Below are positions 39,825-49,386 of a DNA stretch of 64,000 nucleotides, piece by piece. Both the position numbers and the translations under genes were made by a program. The notes beneath the pieces were generated by a model. The model made no database searches. It was not told the DNA's origin and was given only the letters and a program-made list of their open reading frames with translations. Source of the DNA: Eriocheir sinensis. Taxonomy: Eukaryota; Arthropoda; Malacostraca; Decapoda; Varunidae. Each line of letters opens with the position of its first letter. Within the stretch, counting starts at the first letter, position 1. The stretch is from assembly GCF_024679095.1 (NCBI RefSeq), contig NC_066513.1, positions 8,836,942 through 8,900,941 of the forward strand, read 5' to 3'.

Positions 39825-40074
39825 TTTTTTTTTTTTTTTTGGTATTTCGTTGGGGATATACCCCAGTGGAGGAAGGCGGAGCATGCCGCGCAACCCCCCA
39901 GACGGCTGGTAGAGAGATACCCAATTCCTACAAGGAGGAGGCCCAACAACGGGGCTGAGGGTGTCGGAAAGAGCCCACCTTTCCACCACCATGGTAACTG
40001 ATAGGTCTCGAACCCCAGGCACCCTGCCGAAGCGCAAGGCCGAGACGCTACCACGGGACCACGGGAGCCCCCCT
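39825..40074 (-). mobile_element. tRNA-derived SINE (family S4) with 11-bp TSD
   Basis: Minus-sense head CGTGGTCCCGTGGTAGCGTC (A-box region) and CCTGGGGTTCGAGACC (B box), body with GGTGGGCTCTTTCCGACACC and TGGGGTATATCCCCAACG, and an A-run. Flanked by TGGCTACCACT at 39814-39824 and 40075-40085, a perfect 11-bp target duplication. Confidence 0.9.
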
Positions 40075-40165
40075 TGGCTACCACTGTGCCATATATGACT
40101 GTAAAAAAACAAAAAAAAACAAGCAGTATCCATTATAGATCTTCCAATTCCCTATTTCTTGCACA

Positions 40166-42460
40166 TCACATCTTTTCCAGAAAACTCTTCATGGCTTCTA
40201 TAATTCTCTCATTTGCTTCAGCACTCGGTCCCAGCAGCAGCAGCATCCATTCCCTCTCCGTTCTTGCAATCCTCCCATTCACATCCCAGCCCATCTCACT
40301 CAGTGCCACCCTCATCATCTCCGTCCTTTCTCTCCGGTACCTCCCACACACCAGTATCACATGCACGACAGTTTCATCCACACCCCAGTCACACATCTGA
40401 CACACTTTGCTGAGGGACTCAGACCACCTGTAATTTCTTGCATTCACATTCATACACTGCGCTCGAGCTTGGAAGAGAAGATCACCACCCAGGCTTCCAT
40501 CATACCAGCTGACACACTGCGAGGCTTCCTTTTCCCTGTACCACTCCAAAGTACTCTTTCGCTCCATCGCATGTTTCCACCTCCTCAGACCGTCACCTTT
40601 CACTGCACTGTCTATCTCTCTCTTCCACTTTCTCACATCCCATTCTAGACCCTCACTGTTCCTGTCAGTCACCCTCCATTCAAAGAAACGCCTCCCTTCC
40701 TCTCTGTCCACCCACCTGACTCGCATACCACTATCACCAACCATTCTCATGCAGTTCTTAATCCATTTGCTCTCATGCACACTCCATAAGTAAACCTTCC
40801 GTGCCAGTCTCGCGTCATCCATTCGTTCTAGTCTGACTTTGTATCTAAGGGTAGCCTTCCTAAATCTTTCCCCAAAGGTACTCCACCCCACATCATCCCT
40901 CAAAGCTTCCACCGCCGCATACCTTGGTGCATTCAAAGCTAACCTACCGATCCTATTTTGCCCTACTTCCAGTTTATCCATTTCCAACTCACTCCATGTA
41001 ATCACCTCCATCCCATACATCACACTTGGCACTGCTACACTCTTCCACACCTCTCAGCACATCATACTTACATGCTCTCATTCTTGCCGCACTTCCCAGA
41101 TGGCCCACCCATTGATTCACTAGACTAATCTTCTCATTCTTTGTCCTTTCACATCCGCTTGGACTCATCCATACACCCAGGTACTTGTATGCATCTGTTT
41201 GCCCTAGCTCTGTGTCTCCTAGCCTCCAGGTCCTATTTCTCTCATCTTCTGCCCCATTCACAACCATTATCTGACTTTTCTCACTACTATATTTCACTCC
41301 AAAATCTCTCCCATATTCATTCACCACATATAATAGTTCCTGCAGTTCCTCCGCTGACTCACTCATGACTACCACGTCATCTGCATACAGAAGCACACTT
41401 ACCCTGTCTTCTCCCACTTTTACTCCTGCATTCTTTCTCCTCATCCTGGCTGCCAACTCCTCAGTATACAGACTGAAGAGAATTGGAGACAGGATGCAGC
41501 CCTGCCTAACACCTCTTTCACTCCTCACCCACTCTGTCTCTAATGCTCCTAACCTATACCTGGCTCTCGTATCCACATACATACTCCTAATGATTCGCAC
41601 TATCTTATCACTCAAACCTACTTTCTCCAGTACCTTGCACATCACCTCCCTGTTTACTCTATCATACGCTTTCTCAATATCAAGAAACCCAAGATACAAC
41701 GGACTTCCATTCCTCTTTTTCCTCTCTATCATCTCATTCACCACATACATATTGTCCTCTGCCCTCCTGTCTGTGTGAAAACCATTCTGCTCCTCACCCA
41801 GCACTCTCTCTCTCTTTCAATCCACTTACACAGCCTTTCATTCAACACAGCACAGAAAATCTTTCCCACCGTATTCGCCAGGGCTATCGGCCTATAATTC
41901 TTCAGCTCTTTCTTACTCTTATGTCCTCCCTTGTGTATCAGAGTCACTCTGCATTCGTTCCATTCCCGAGGCACTCTCTCATTTTCCCATACACAGTTGA
42001 ACAGCTCATTCATCCTGTCTATCACCACCTCACCTCCATTCTTATACAATTCATACGGGATCTCATCCAGCCCTGCTGTCTTGCAATTCTTCTGCTTCTT
42101 CAAACATACCTCGACTTCCTCTCTGCTAATTCTCTCATTCAGCTCATCCGCATCCTTCCTCTCCAGCGTTACACATCCCTCTCTCACCTCAAAAACTTCA
42201 CCCAACCCTCCAATCTCTTCCCAGAAACATTTTATACACTCTTTCATTCTATCTGTGTCCCTGATATCCTCAACATTTACTTTCAGGCACTCTACGTTTT
42301 CACTATCAGTCACACTCTCACCCCTCAAGAATTTATACCATTCACGCCCCCCTTCTAATGTCCGACCAAATTGTCGAGTCCGTTTGGGCGGAGGCTCCTG
42401 CGGGTCCTTTTCTCCCCTCTGCTCTGCCACACAGTCCCAACACCTATCTCTTCCTCTCAT
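40166..42460 (-). pseudogene. LINE ORF2: RT and C-terminal zinc domain
   Basis: After the palindrome: EVCLKKQKNCKTAGLDEIPY, HKGGHKSKKELKNYRPIALA, frame change near 41790, NGFHTDRRAEDNMYVVNEMI, LYLGFLDIEKAYDRVNREVM (Asp), RGVRQGCILSPILFSLYTEE and VSVLLYADDVVVMSES (YADD intact). Another shift near 41040 leads to the thumb and a C-terminal CQMCDWGVDETVVHVILVC (CxxC, HxxxxC), a zinc-binding motif common in LINE C-termini. Stop at 40166. Confidence 0.87.
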
Positions 42461-42532
42461 ATGTAAGGTAAAGGTAACATATGAGAGGAAAAAATAGGTG
42501 TTGGGACTGTGTGGCAGAGCAGAGGGGAGAAA
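42409..42532. repeat. 56-bp snap-back palindrome inside LINE ORF2
   Basis: Arms 42409-42464 and 42477-42532 are inverted copies with two mismatches and a 12-base loop (AAGGTAAAGGTA). The left arm is native ORF2; the right arm is an inverted copy inserted at the linker-RT boundary, and part of its continuation (GACAATTTGGTTGGAC) is also inverted ORF2 after a 34-base deletion. Confidence 0.92.
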
Positions 42533-42549
42533 TGGACAATTTGGTTGGA

Positions 42550-43715
42550 CTATAGGCCTTTTTCTTTCAGAGCCTCAATCACACTCCTCTCACACCTAAC
42601 CTTGGCCTCCCTAATCTTCCGTTTAGTGATCCTCTGTTGCCTTACATACTCTGACCATGTATTCTGATATTCATTCTCTGCCTCAATATTTTCATGTCTC
42701 TCTTTCCTCAGTCTCCTACAAACCTTATTCAGCCTCTTTCGCTCCTTCCTAGCATCCCTGATCTCCCCATTCCACCACGGCTTGCACTTTTTCTTCCTTC
42801 CATTCGTACTCAAGTACCCAATCCGTCGAGTTGCGGCTCTCCTTACACTCCCTACAAACTTACTATTGGCTCCATCCATGCCATGCACACTTCCATTCAT
42901 CCAGTCTAATTCCCTCAGGTCTACCTGGAAATCTTCCCATCTAACATCCCTCAACCTCCATTTCTTTCTTTCCCTCTTCACTTCACTTTCATTCCACCAG
43001 CATAATCAGACACCACATCAATCATTCCGTCCTCATCTATCCACATACGAGACGCACGCTCACCCATTCTCACATTCACTAACACATAATCAATAGCAGA
43101 CTCCTGATCCCTCGCACTCCACGTCACACGTCCCTCAGCCATCGTCACATTCAGGTTTTCCAGATTCATTTCATCCACAAACTCATCCAGCATTTCCCCA
43201 TTCCGGTTCATTCTCTCCCCAAGCACACCCACATGTGCATTCATATCTCCCATGACCATAACTTTCTCTCCGGCATACTCCCTCACAACTTTCCTCACCA
43301 CGCCATACTTCCCTCTGTTCTCCCTCATGGCTCTCTCACCTTCCACCGTCATGTACACCACAATCACTATCAACCTATCAGACTTACCCTTGGCATTCAC
43401 ACACTCCACTTTCATTGCTAGCACATCTTCACTGTCCGCACTGGTCCCTACATTTACTTCTTCTACTCTGAAACCCTTACTTTTCCTGTGGAGTAGGGCT
43501 ACGCCTCCTCCCCGTGTATTCTGCTTCTTTCTGCCCTTACCAATCATAGCAAACACTTCCCCATCTACACGCACATCATCTCTTAACTGAGTCTCAGTCA
43601 CACCAACTAGATCAAATTCCACTCATCCTCTTTACTTAAGTCACCCAGCTTACCTGTACCCCATCCTCTCACATTTACACAACCAATGTTCATACAGTTC
43701 ATATGCTTCACTGCC
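42550..43715 (-). pseudogene. LINE ORF2: endonuclease and linker
   Basis: ORF2 begins near 43715 (MNIGCVNVRGWGTGKLGDLS), shifts once near 43615, then DLVGVTETQLRDDVRV (Glu), NTRGGGVALLHRKSKGFRVE, VMVMGDMNAHVGVLGERMNR (GDxN), ESAIDYVLVNVRM (Asp) and DVVSDYAGGMKVK. The last motif should be SDH; a CAT-to-TAT change makes it SDY, removing the catalytic His. After a stop at 42978 the linker (WRLRDVRWEDFQVDLRELDW, KPWWNGEIRDARKERKRLNK) runs to 42550. Confidence 0.85.
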
Positions 43716-43750
43716 TGGTTGGTCGTTTATCTTCCTTGCTCTCTAGCATC

Positions 43751-44749
43751 TCAAGCATTCACACACTGGACGGACCTAGCATTCCTCCACTCCCTCAGCC
43801 TCCTGCCCATCCTCTCGTGTCCTGACTGGTTCAGGTGGACCCCATCTACGTTGAAGTCCAGCCCTTCCCGTAGCACACCATCCAGATCTACAAAGCTAAC
43901 ATTCCCTTTCTTACCCCTCAGCCACTCCACCTTCAACTGTAGCAGTGCCTCTTGAAGTCTAACGTTCGTTCTCTGCCTCACTCTCTCATACCTCTCCCCT
44001 TCTCTAGGGCGCCTCATAACCCCAACCACTGCCACACTCACATTCTTACCCTCCACTACCTTCACTGCCTCTACCACCTCTCTTACCGTGTCTTCCGTGC
44101 CTACATTCTCAAAATCATTCCCCCCACCCTGAATGATCAAGAGGCCATCCTTAAGCTCTCCTGCCTTCTCCTCAACCTTCCTCCTCACTTCTCCAATCCT
44201 GGCACCACTCAAACTCTCCACACCACTCCCCTCGGCCTTACACCCCAACTGACTATTTAAATTCTTCATCATACTGTCCCCAACGACACGAATGGGGGGC
44301 ATACTCTTAATCGCCTTCCTCACCTGTGGCCTGTCCTTCTGCTTCACACACTTTTCACACCCATCCCAACCTCCCCCAGCATCCTCGACCTGCATCTCCA
44401 CTTCCCTGGACTCCACAGTGATCTTGGGGGCAGTAGGCTCACTCGCAGGGGCGGCTTGCACGCTGGTTGTCTGGGTAGCCTTCTCCACCATGTTGGCCTC
44501 TGTTTGCACCTCCTTGTCCTCTTTCGTCCTTCTCCATTCCTTCTTGCTCGTGTCGAGGCACACCGTGCACAGGAACACGATCAGGGTATGGTCTAGGATC
44601 CGTGAGGCGGTCCTGATGTTAACGCAGGTCAGGTGGGACCACTCCTCACACCTTTCAAAGCACAATCCATTGTCACTCACAACCTTCCCACACACACCAC
44701 AGTCGTCCTTGCCCATCTCTGCATAACTCTTAGGTAAAGTGCTCACCAA
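43751..44749 (-). CDS. LINE ORF1: PHD-like finger plus SGNH domain
   Basis: 332 codons, uninterrupted. Residues about 15-65 form a Cys/His cluster (CGVCGKVV, CFERCEEWSHLTCV, FLCTVCLD) of PHD-finger type. A hydrophilic linker with a Cys pair follows (GCEKCVKQK). Residues about 155-330 are SGNH hydrolase: IRVVGDSMMKNLNSQ (block I), LLIIQGGGNDFENVG (block III) and FNVDGVHLNQSGHERMGRRL (block V with DxxH). The finger may bind chromatin or nucleic acid (inference); the esterase fold is shared with CR1-type ORF1. A Met a few codons in (MGKDDCGVCG) is an alternative start. Confidence 0.8.
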   Translation of the reverse strand: MVSTLPKSYAEMGKDDCGVCGKVVSDNGLCFERCEEWSHLTCVNIRTASRILDHTLIVFLCTVCLDTSKKEWRRTKEDKEVQTEANMVEKATQTTSVQAAPASEPTAPKITVESREVEMQVEDAGGGWDGCEKCVKQKDRPQVRKAIKSMPPIRVVGDSMMKNLNSQLGCKAEGSGVESLSGARIGEVRRKVEEKAGELKDGLLIIQGGGNDFENVGTEDTVREVVEAVKVVEGKNVSVAVVGVMRRPREGERYERVRQRTNVRLQEALLQLKVEWLRGKKGNVSFVDLDGVLREGLDFNVDGVHLNQSGHERMGRRLREWRNARSVQCVNA

Positions 44750-44790
44750 AATACTGCAGACAGACGGAAAATCCTCACAAAAACTCCGAG

Positions 44791-45143
44791 CCGCCAGTGT
44801 TGCGAGAAATACCTCCTCGCAGAAGTAAGTCTCATATACATGTGGGAGGGGTCCAGGGGAGGGCGGACCCCCCCCTGGTTAGAAGGGGGTCGAGGGGGGC
44901 GAATCCCCCCGTTAGCTGTTGGGTGGTAAATTTCGGTTGGGATAGTTTAAATATGTTCCCCCACCCTAAACCCTCAGCGAGCTATTTTGCGGCTGAGGCG
45001 GCGGATGATGAAATTGCAATGTCACTTTTTAGTAGTTTCCGAAGAAAAAAACTATCTCCAAATGAAAAAGCACAATATTTATTCCCGAAATAAATAGCCA
45101 GTGTATCAAATTTTGAGATGGGCAACTCTCTGAACATTTATCT
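44791..45143. other. Stretch without a recognised gene
   Basis: Contains G- and C-run hairpin-prone sequence (44845-44915: GGAGGGGTCCAGGGGAGGGC and GGGGTCGAGGGGGGCGAATC) followed by AT-rich DNA. Possibly the 5' end of the LINE on its left or another element end. Confidence 0.45.
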
Positions 45144-45568
45144 TTGTAACAAACCTTTCACTGCTAGACATATTATTTTAATCAAATTTAGACATTAAAT
45201 TCCCCCAAGAGGTACAGATCATAGTCTTTTGAATGTTTATTATTTAAAAATTTAATTATTCAGCAAGTGCAAAAAAACACGAAGTACTTCTTATCTAAAG
45301 CAAGTATATGAAATTTAGCATAATGAGCAGTATTGTTCGTCATGTATGTACTATGTGTCATTTTCAAAGTGATGAGTTTAGGAGATTCAAATCTATGTAT
45401 TGAGAATGCATAGAAACAGCCCAGACTTCTTGGTTTCCTGTTCTTTTGGAGCTTGTCCATATTCCACAAAAAGTTGGAATGCCTTTAAAATGCATGTACA
45501 TAGATATCACAGTGAAATCAGTCAAGTCATGGATGGAGATGAGCAGTTAGCTGCGGACTTTGCTTCTG
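45144..45568 (+). repeat. Tandem unit U1, left part
   Basis: First part of the first of three 3.5-kb tandem units; matches 55043-55470 and 58569-59000. The left boundary TTTGTAACAAACCTTTCACT coincides with the unit junctions at 55043 and 58569. The zinc-finger frame in this copy carries a 1-base deletion near 45393. The unit continues at 51988 after a LINE insertion. Confidence 0.85.
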
Positions 45569-45796
45569 ATTGATTGATTGATTGATAGTTTATTGTTGCA
45601 AGTAAAAACAACAAAGGAGAAGGGAGGAGCATGCCATCCCAACCCCCAGGTAGTACAGAGTGTGATTATACAACTAAGGATACATGTGTAAGTAGCACCA
45701 GGAAACTAAAAAGATACAATGGTAGGGGACAAGTGCTAAAAAAATAAAGGCCATGATTTAGTCAAGGGAGCAGACATAAGGGACTGTGCATATGGA

Positions 45797-47229
45797 CTAC
45801 AATCTAGGGGCAAATGCAGGATACTCACTAAGCACAGCTGAAAGAACATTATTGTTAATGAACCAGCCCACCAGCCCAGGCAGGTCCCAGTAGCCCTGTG
45901 GGCGGTAGGTACTAATAGCAGAACATTGCAGGACATAGTGTTTGAGCGTGTGTTCCCCTGGCCTGGCACACAAGCGGCAAGGTACAGGGTCAGCGCCACT
46001 GACCTCCCAGTAATATCTATAGCCCAGCCTCAGCCGCATCACCACCAGATCATAGGATGCACTAAGCCTACCATAAGTGTGGGTGCAGATACTTGATACC
46101 TGGGCATAGTGAATGCTGGAGGGACTACCATCCTGACACCTCAAGGCAAGCTGATTGGTAACAGACTCACTCTAAGTCTATTCTTAACATAATTATAGGT
46201 GTATTCAACACCTGGGTGTACATTGAGATCATCAGAGGCAGCACGAGCAAGTCTGTCTGCCTTTTCATTATGGGGCAGCCCAACATGTGAGGGCACCCAG
46301 ATGAAGTGTGCAGTAGCACCACAGCGCTCCAGCAGGCTAAGGGCACTAAGGCACTTATTGACTATATCACAGTCAGAAGGGGAGGAGGACAGAAGTGCAT
46401 ACAAGGCACATTGACTATCAACAAACAGGTACACATCTTTCCCGAGAGCTACAGTGATATGGAGGGCTTCATATATGGCATAGAGTTCTGCCCTTGTGGA
46501 AGACAGATGATCAGGAAGCCTCTTAGAAACCTCAGTGTCAGTGTATTCAGAGGGGGTGGCATAGTCCCTAATAAATAATCCACAACCAGTCTTGGTGCCA
46601 TTGACAGATCCATCACAAAACACATGGACAGCCTGGGTGCAGGGATATGCAGACAATTTGGTCAGAAAATGGTCCTGCAGGACTTGAGAAAGCCAAGAAT
46701 CTTTAGGTTTATCTAATTTTTCTATATCAACACTGACTCTATGAGGTTTCCAAGAGGGATAACAAGGGCTGCTAATGAGGGCAAGACACGGTTCAAGGAC
46801 ACCAAGGTCAGATAAGAGCTTGTGAAGCTTTCTAAGGTACGATTTGGCTGGAATGTTAGGGGTGGGCTGAAAGTTACCAAGAGCCTGCCTAAGCTGAGTG
46901 TCCCCGTGACAAATCATGCGGCAGACTGTGCGGCAAGTAATTTCCTGAATTTTGCAGACAACACTGGGCAGTTCCAACTCAGCTCGGAGGACTTCAAGCT
47001 TTGCCGTCCTGGGACAACCTAGAATAATCCGCATTGCCTCATTTTGTATGAGCTCCAAGGGCTTCAGTTGAGAAGGGGCTACAACGCACCAGAACTGGTG
47101 CAGCATAATCAATCAGAGACCGAATGACAGAGATGGAACATCCTAAGATTGGGAATTCCTGCTCCAAGACCTCTGTTTGCTAATGCACGTAACGGGGCAA
47201 GGCGAGGTAGACAGAGATTGCGTACATAG
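45797..47229 (-). pseudogene. I-type LINE ORF2: thumb, RNase H, zinc tail
   Basis: After the shift, 47112-46141 is open: QLKPLELIQNEAMRIILGCP (thumb), then RNase H with VHVFCDGSVNGTKTGCGLFI (Asp), SSTRAELYAIYEALHI (Glu), YLFVDSQCALYALL (Asp) and FIWVPSHVGLPHNEKADRLA (His, Asp). All four catalytic acids and the His are present. A second shift at 46140 leads to the C-terminal CRLCARPGEHTLKHYVLQC (CxxC, H, C), stop at 45797. RNase H is diagnostic for the I group of LINEs. Confidence 0.9.
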
Positions 47230-49386
47230 TCAACGCAATGGGTATACTTCTTTCACTACTAAATACTTATAACATTGTACTCGGCCTAAGGGGACAGTAT
47301 TAAAGCTCGGTGAACGACATATTTTGAGACTTGTCTGATATTTAGTTTTTGAGGCATTGACAATCAGACCCATATGTATACAAAGGTCCTCAAGGTGCTG
47401 CAGGGCTGTGGTCAGGGTTCCAGGGGAATCACACTGAATGAGGATGTCGTCGGCATAAATGACAATTTCAGTGCTCCGAGGAAAGGAGTGCCGGGGAATC
47501 TTATCCATAAGGATATTGAATAACATGGGGCTGAGGACTCCATCTTGAGGGGTGCCTAGGTCAAAGGACTCTTCAGTTGATACTGCACCCTGGAACCATA
47601 CCCTAGCCCGTCTGTTGTACAAATACTCCCTGATCCACCCTAAAAGTCTCCCTTTCACACCTTTCATGATGAGTTCCTCCATGATAACATCTTTATTGGC
47701 CATATCAAAGGCACCCTTAAGGTCCATAAAAACTCTGCAGGTGACAGTGTCATTGCTCAAACATTTAACGAAACAATTGGCAGTGGAGCGACCCTTCATA
47801 AACCCATGGAGATTAGGGGACATCAAGTCACCCACCTTATAAATGAGTCGTTGCAGGATGACCCTTTCCATTAGCTTGCATAAACAACTGGTGAGAGAAA
47901 TTGGACGAAAAGTGCCGTCACCCTTAGGGATGGGAACAATGAGAGCAGATTTCCATGAAGGAGGCAAAACACTGGAGGAATACGACATGTTAAAGAGATC
48001 AAGAATGGGGTTATCAGGCAGGGCAAGGAGAGGGTAAAGGACGTCATAGGTTAAACCATCCTGACCAGGGGCCGTCGACTTGCCAGGCCGAATAGCGCGG
48101 AGGAGCTCATCCAAAGTAAGAGGAACACAAGTGTCGTCTACCAGGGCCACATTATGATGTACAAGGGCCATGCGCCGCAGCTGATGGCTAGCAAGAGCAT
48201 CTCGATGGGCGGCAGGCAGCCCAGCCACAGCAGAGGCATTCGTCCATGTTTGCAATAAAATTTGTGCCCTCCCAGCAGGATCAGGATCCCTAACGGGATG
48301 GTTAGGTTTGCCCCTGACCCTGTTGACATGGAGCCAAATCCTCTGCAGTGTCTGAGTCTTACGCAGCCGCCCCAAGAAGTCACCCCAGTATCGCTGCCGA
48401 GCCTGTTGACGAAGGTCAGTGAGGTGTCGAGCAACAGACACCATTGCATCATAGTCGGTGGGGTCACGCTGCCATCGCCGCTGATAGGTGGCAAGAGTTT
48501 GCTGGCAAGAAAGTATGACAGGATCCTTAGCATAAGAGGAGGAGCAATGAGTGACGGCACATACCCTAGGAGCCCTATAAGATGGGGACACAAAGCCTTC
48601 AATAACTGCAACAAGGCCCTGATACAAGGAATTAACATCAGAGAAGGTAGCCTTGTCAACAGTGTACCAAGGCTCAACACATGAAACAAGCCTTGGCACT
48701 CGGGCAGCAGGAACAGTAAGCCTCTTTCTAGGTGTAATAGGCACAAAAGACCAAGGGAGAGTAGTTTCCAGAGCAAAGTGGTCGCTGAGTAAAGTAGGCA
48801 ACAAGCAAGTCTCAATAGAGCACGGGGGCATGTTGGACAGGGCTACATAGTCTAACCTGCCACCTTGAATGTGTGTAGGAACACTGTCACCTGTGAGCGT
48901 TACAGTATCTGTGGCGTCAAGAAAAGCTTTCCAACGAATCCCATTTACATTGGTGGTCAAATGACTGCCTAGGTCCTTATGACGAGCATTGAGATCCCCC
49001 ATTAGCAATGATTTTTCTTCCAAGAAGCAACCTGGGAGGCTGTCAGCACGAAAGGCACAAGCATGAACATACAAATTTATATAATACAGGGGACCATTAC
49101 GAACATGCAGACACACAATAAGAAACTCCATACCCCCCGTAACCCCCATCTCATGAAAAGTAACAGGAAGTCCATGTTTGACATACGTTGTTAACCCTCT
49201 ATTGCTACCATCTCCAGGTCCTAGAGAGTGATTCACATAACCTCTCAACTGTGGCACCTCGGGCCCGACCTCTTGTAGGGCAATGACGTCGGGTTTCTGC
49301 GTTATAACATATGAGTGGAAATCAGTGAACCGGGCACGCAGCCCGTTAATGTTCCAGGTCAGGAAGCGATAGGTCGTGCAGGCCAT
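47230..49386 (-). CDS. I-type LINE ORF2: endonuclease and RT
   Basis: 718-codon open frame. Endonuclease: YRFLTWNINGLRARF, VIALQEVGPEV (Glu), LLMGDLNARHKDLGSH (GDxN), GGRLDYVALSN (Asp), LLSDHFALET (SDH). All catalytic residues are present. RT from about residue 400: GKSTAPGQDGLTYDVLYPLL, FRPISLTSCLCKLMERVILQ, CRVFMDLKGAFDMANKDVIM (Asp), GTPQDGVLSPMLFNILMDKI (Gln-Asp where Gln-Gly is usual) and EIVIYADDILIQCDS (YADD). Ends by frameshift after GRVQCYKYL. The start overlaps the ORF1 stop, a classic reinitiation arrangement. Confidence 0.92.
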   Translation of the reverse strand: MACTTYRFLTWNINGLRARFTDFHSYVITQKPDVIALQEVGPEVPQLRGYVNHSLGPGDGSNRGLTTYVKHGLPVTFHEMGVTGGMEFLIVCLHVRNGPLYYINLYVHACAFRADSLPGCFLEEKSLLMGDLNARHKDLGSHLTTNVNGIRWKAFLDATDTVTLTGDSVPTHIQGGRLDYVALSNMPPCSIETCLLPTLLSDHFALETTLPWSFVPITPRKRLTVPAARVPRLVSCVEPWYTVDKATFSDVNSLYQGLVAVIEGFVSPSYRAPRVCAVTHCSSSYAKDPVILSCQQTLATYQRRWQRDPTDYDAMVSVARHLTDLRQQARQRYWGDFLGRLRKTQTLQRIWLHVNRVRGKPNHPVRDPDPAGRAQILLQTWTNASAVAGLPAAHRDALASHQLRRMALVHHNVALVDDTCVPLTLDELLRAIRPGKSTAPGQDGLTYDVLYPLLALPDNPILDLFNMSYSSSVLPPSWKSALIVPIPKGDGTFRPISLTSCLCKLMERVILQRLIYKVGDLMSPNLHGFMKGRSTANCFVKCLSNDTVTCRVFMDLKGAFDMANKDVIMEELIMKGVKGRLLGWIREYLYNRRARVWFQGAVSTEESFDLGTPQDGVLSPMLFNILMDKIPRHSFPRSTEIVIYADDILIQCDSPGTLTTALQHLEDLCIHMGLIVNASKTKYQTSLKICRSPSFNTVPLGRVQCYKYLVVKEVYPLR

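Larger units (their letters stand above)
40086..44790 (-). mobile_element. LINE with PHD-SGNH ORF1 and EN-RT ORF2
   Basis: Minus-strand element, full in domain order: ORF1 (44749-43751), endonuclease (about 43715-42978), linker (42981-42550), RT (42460-40989) and a C-terminal Cys/His domain (41050-40166), then a short A-rich 3' UTR. An internal palindrome at 42409-42532 and about five frameshifts or stops inactivate it. A decayed relative lies at 25340-25960. Confidence 0.88.

Noticed and set aside
40213..44726. Many plus-strand Ser/Thr/His-rich ORFs between 40.2 and 44.7 kb
   Set aside because: They are antisense shadows of the minus-strand LINE with EN, RT and SGNH motifs.
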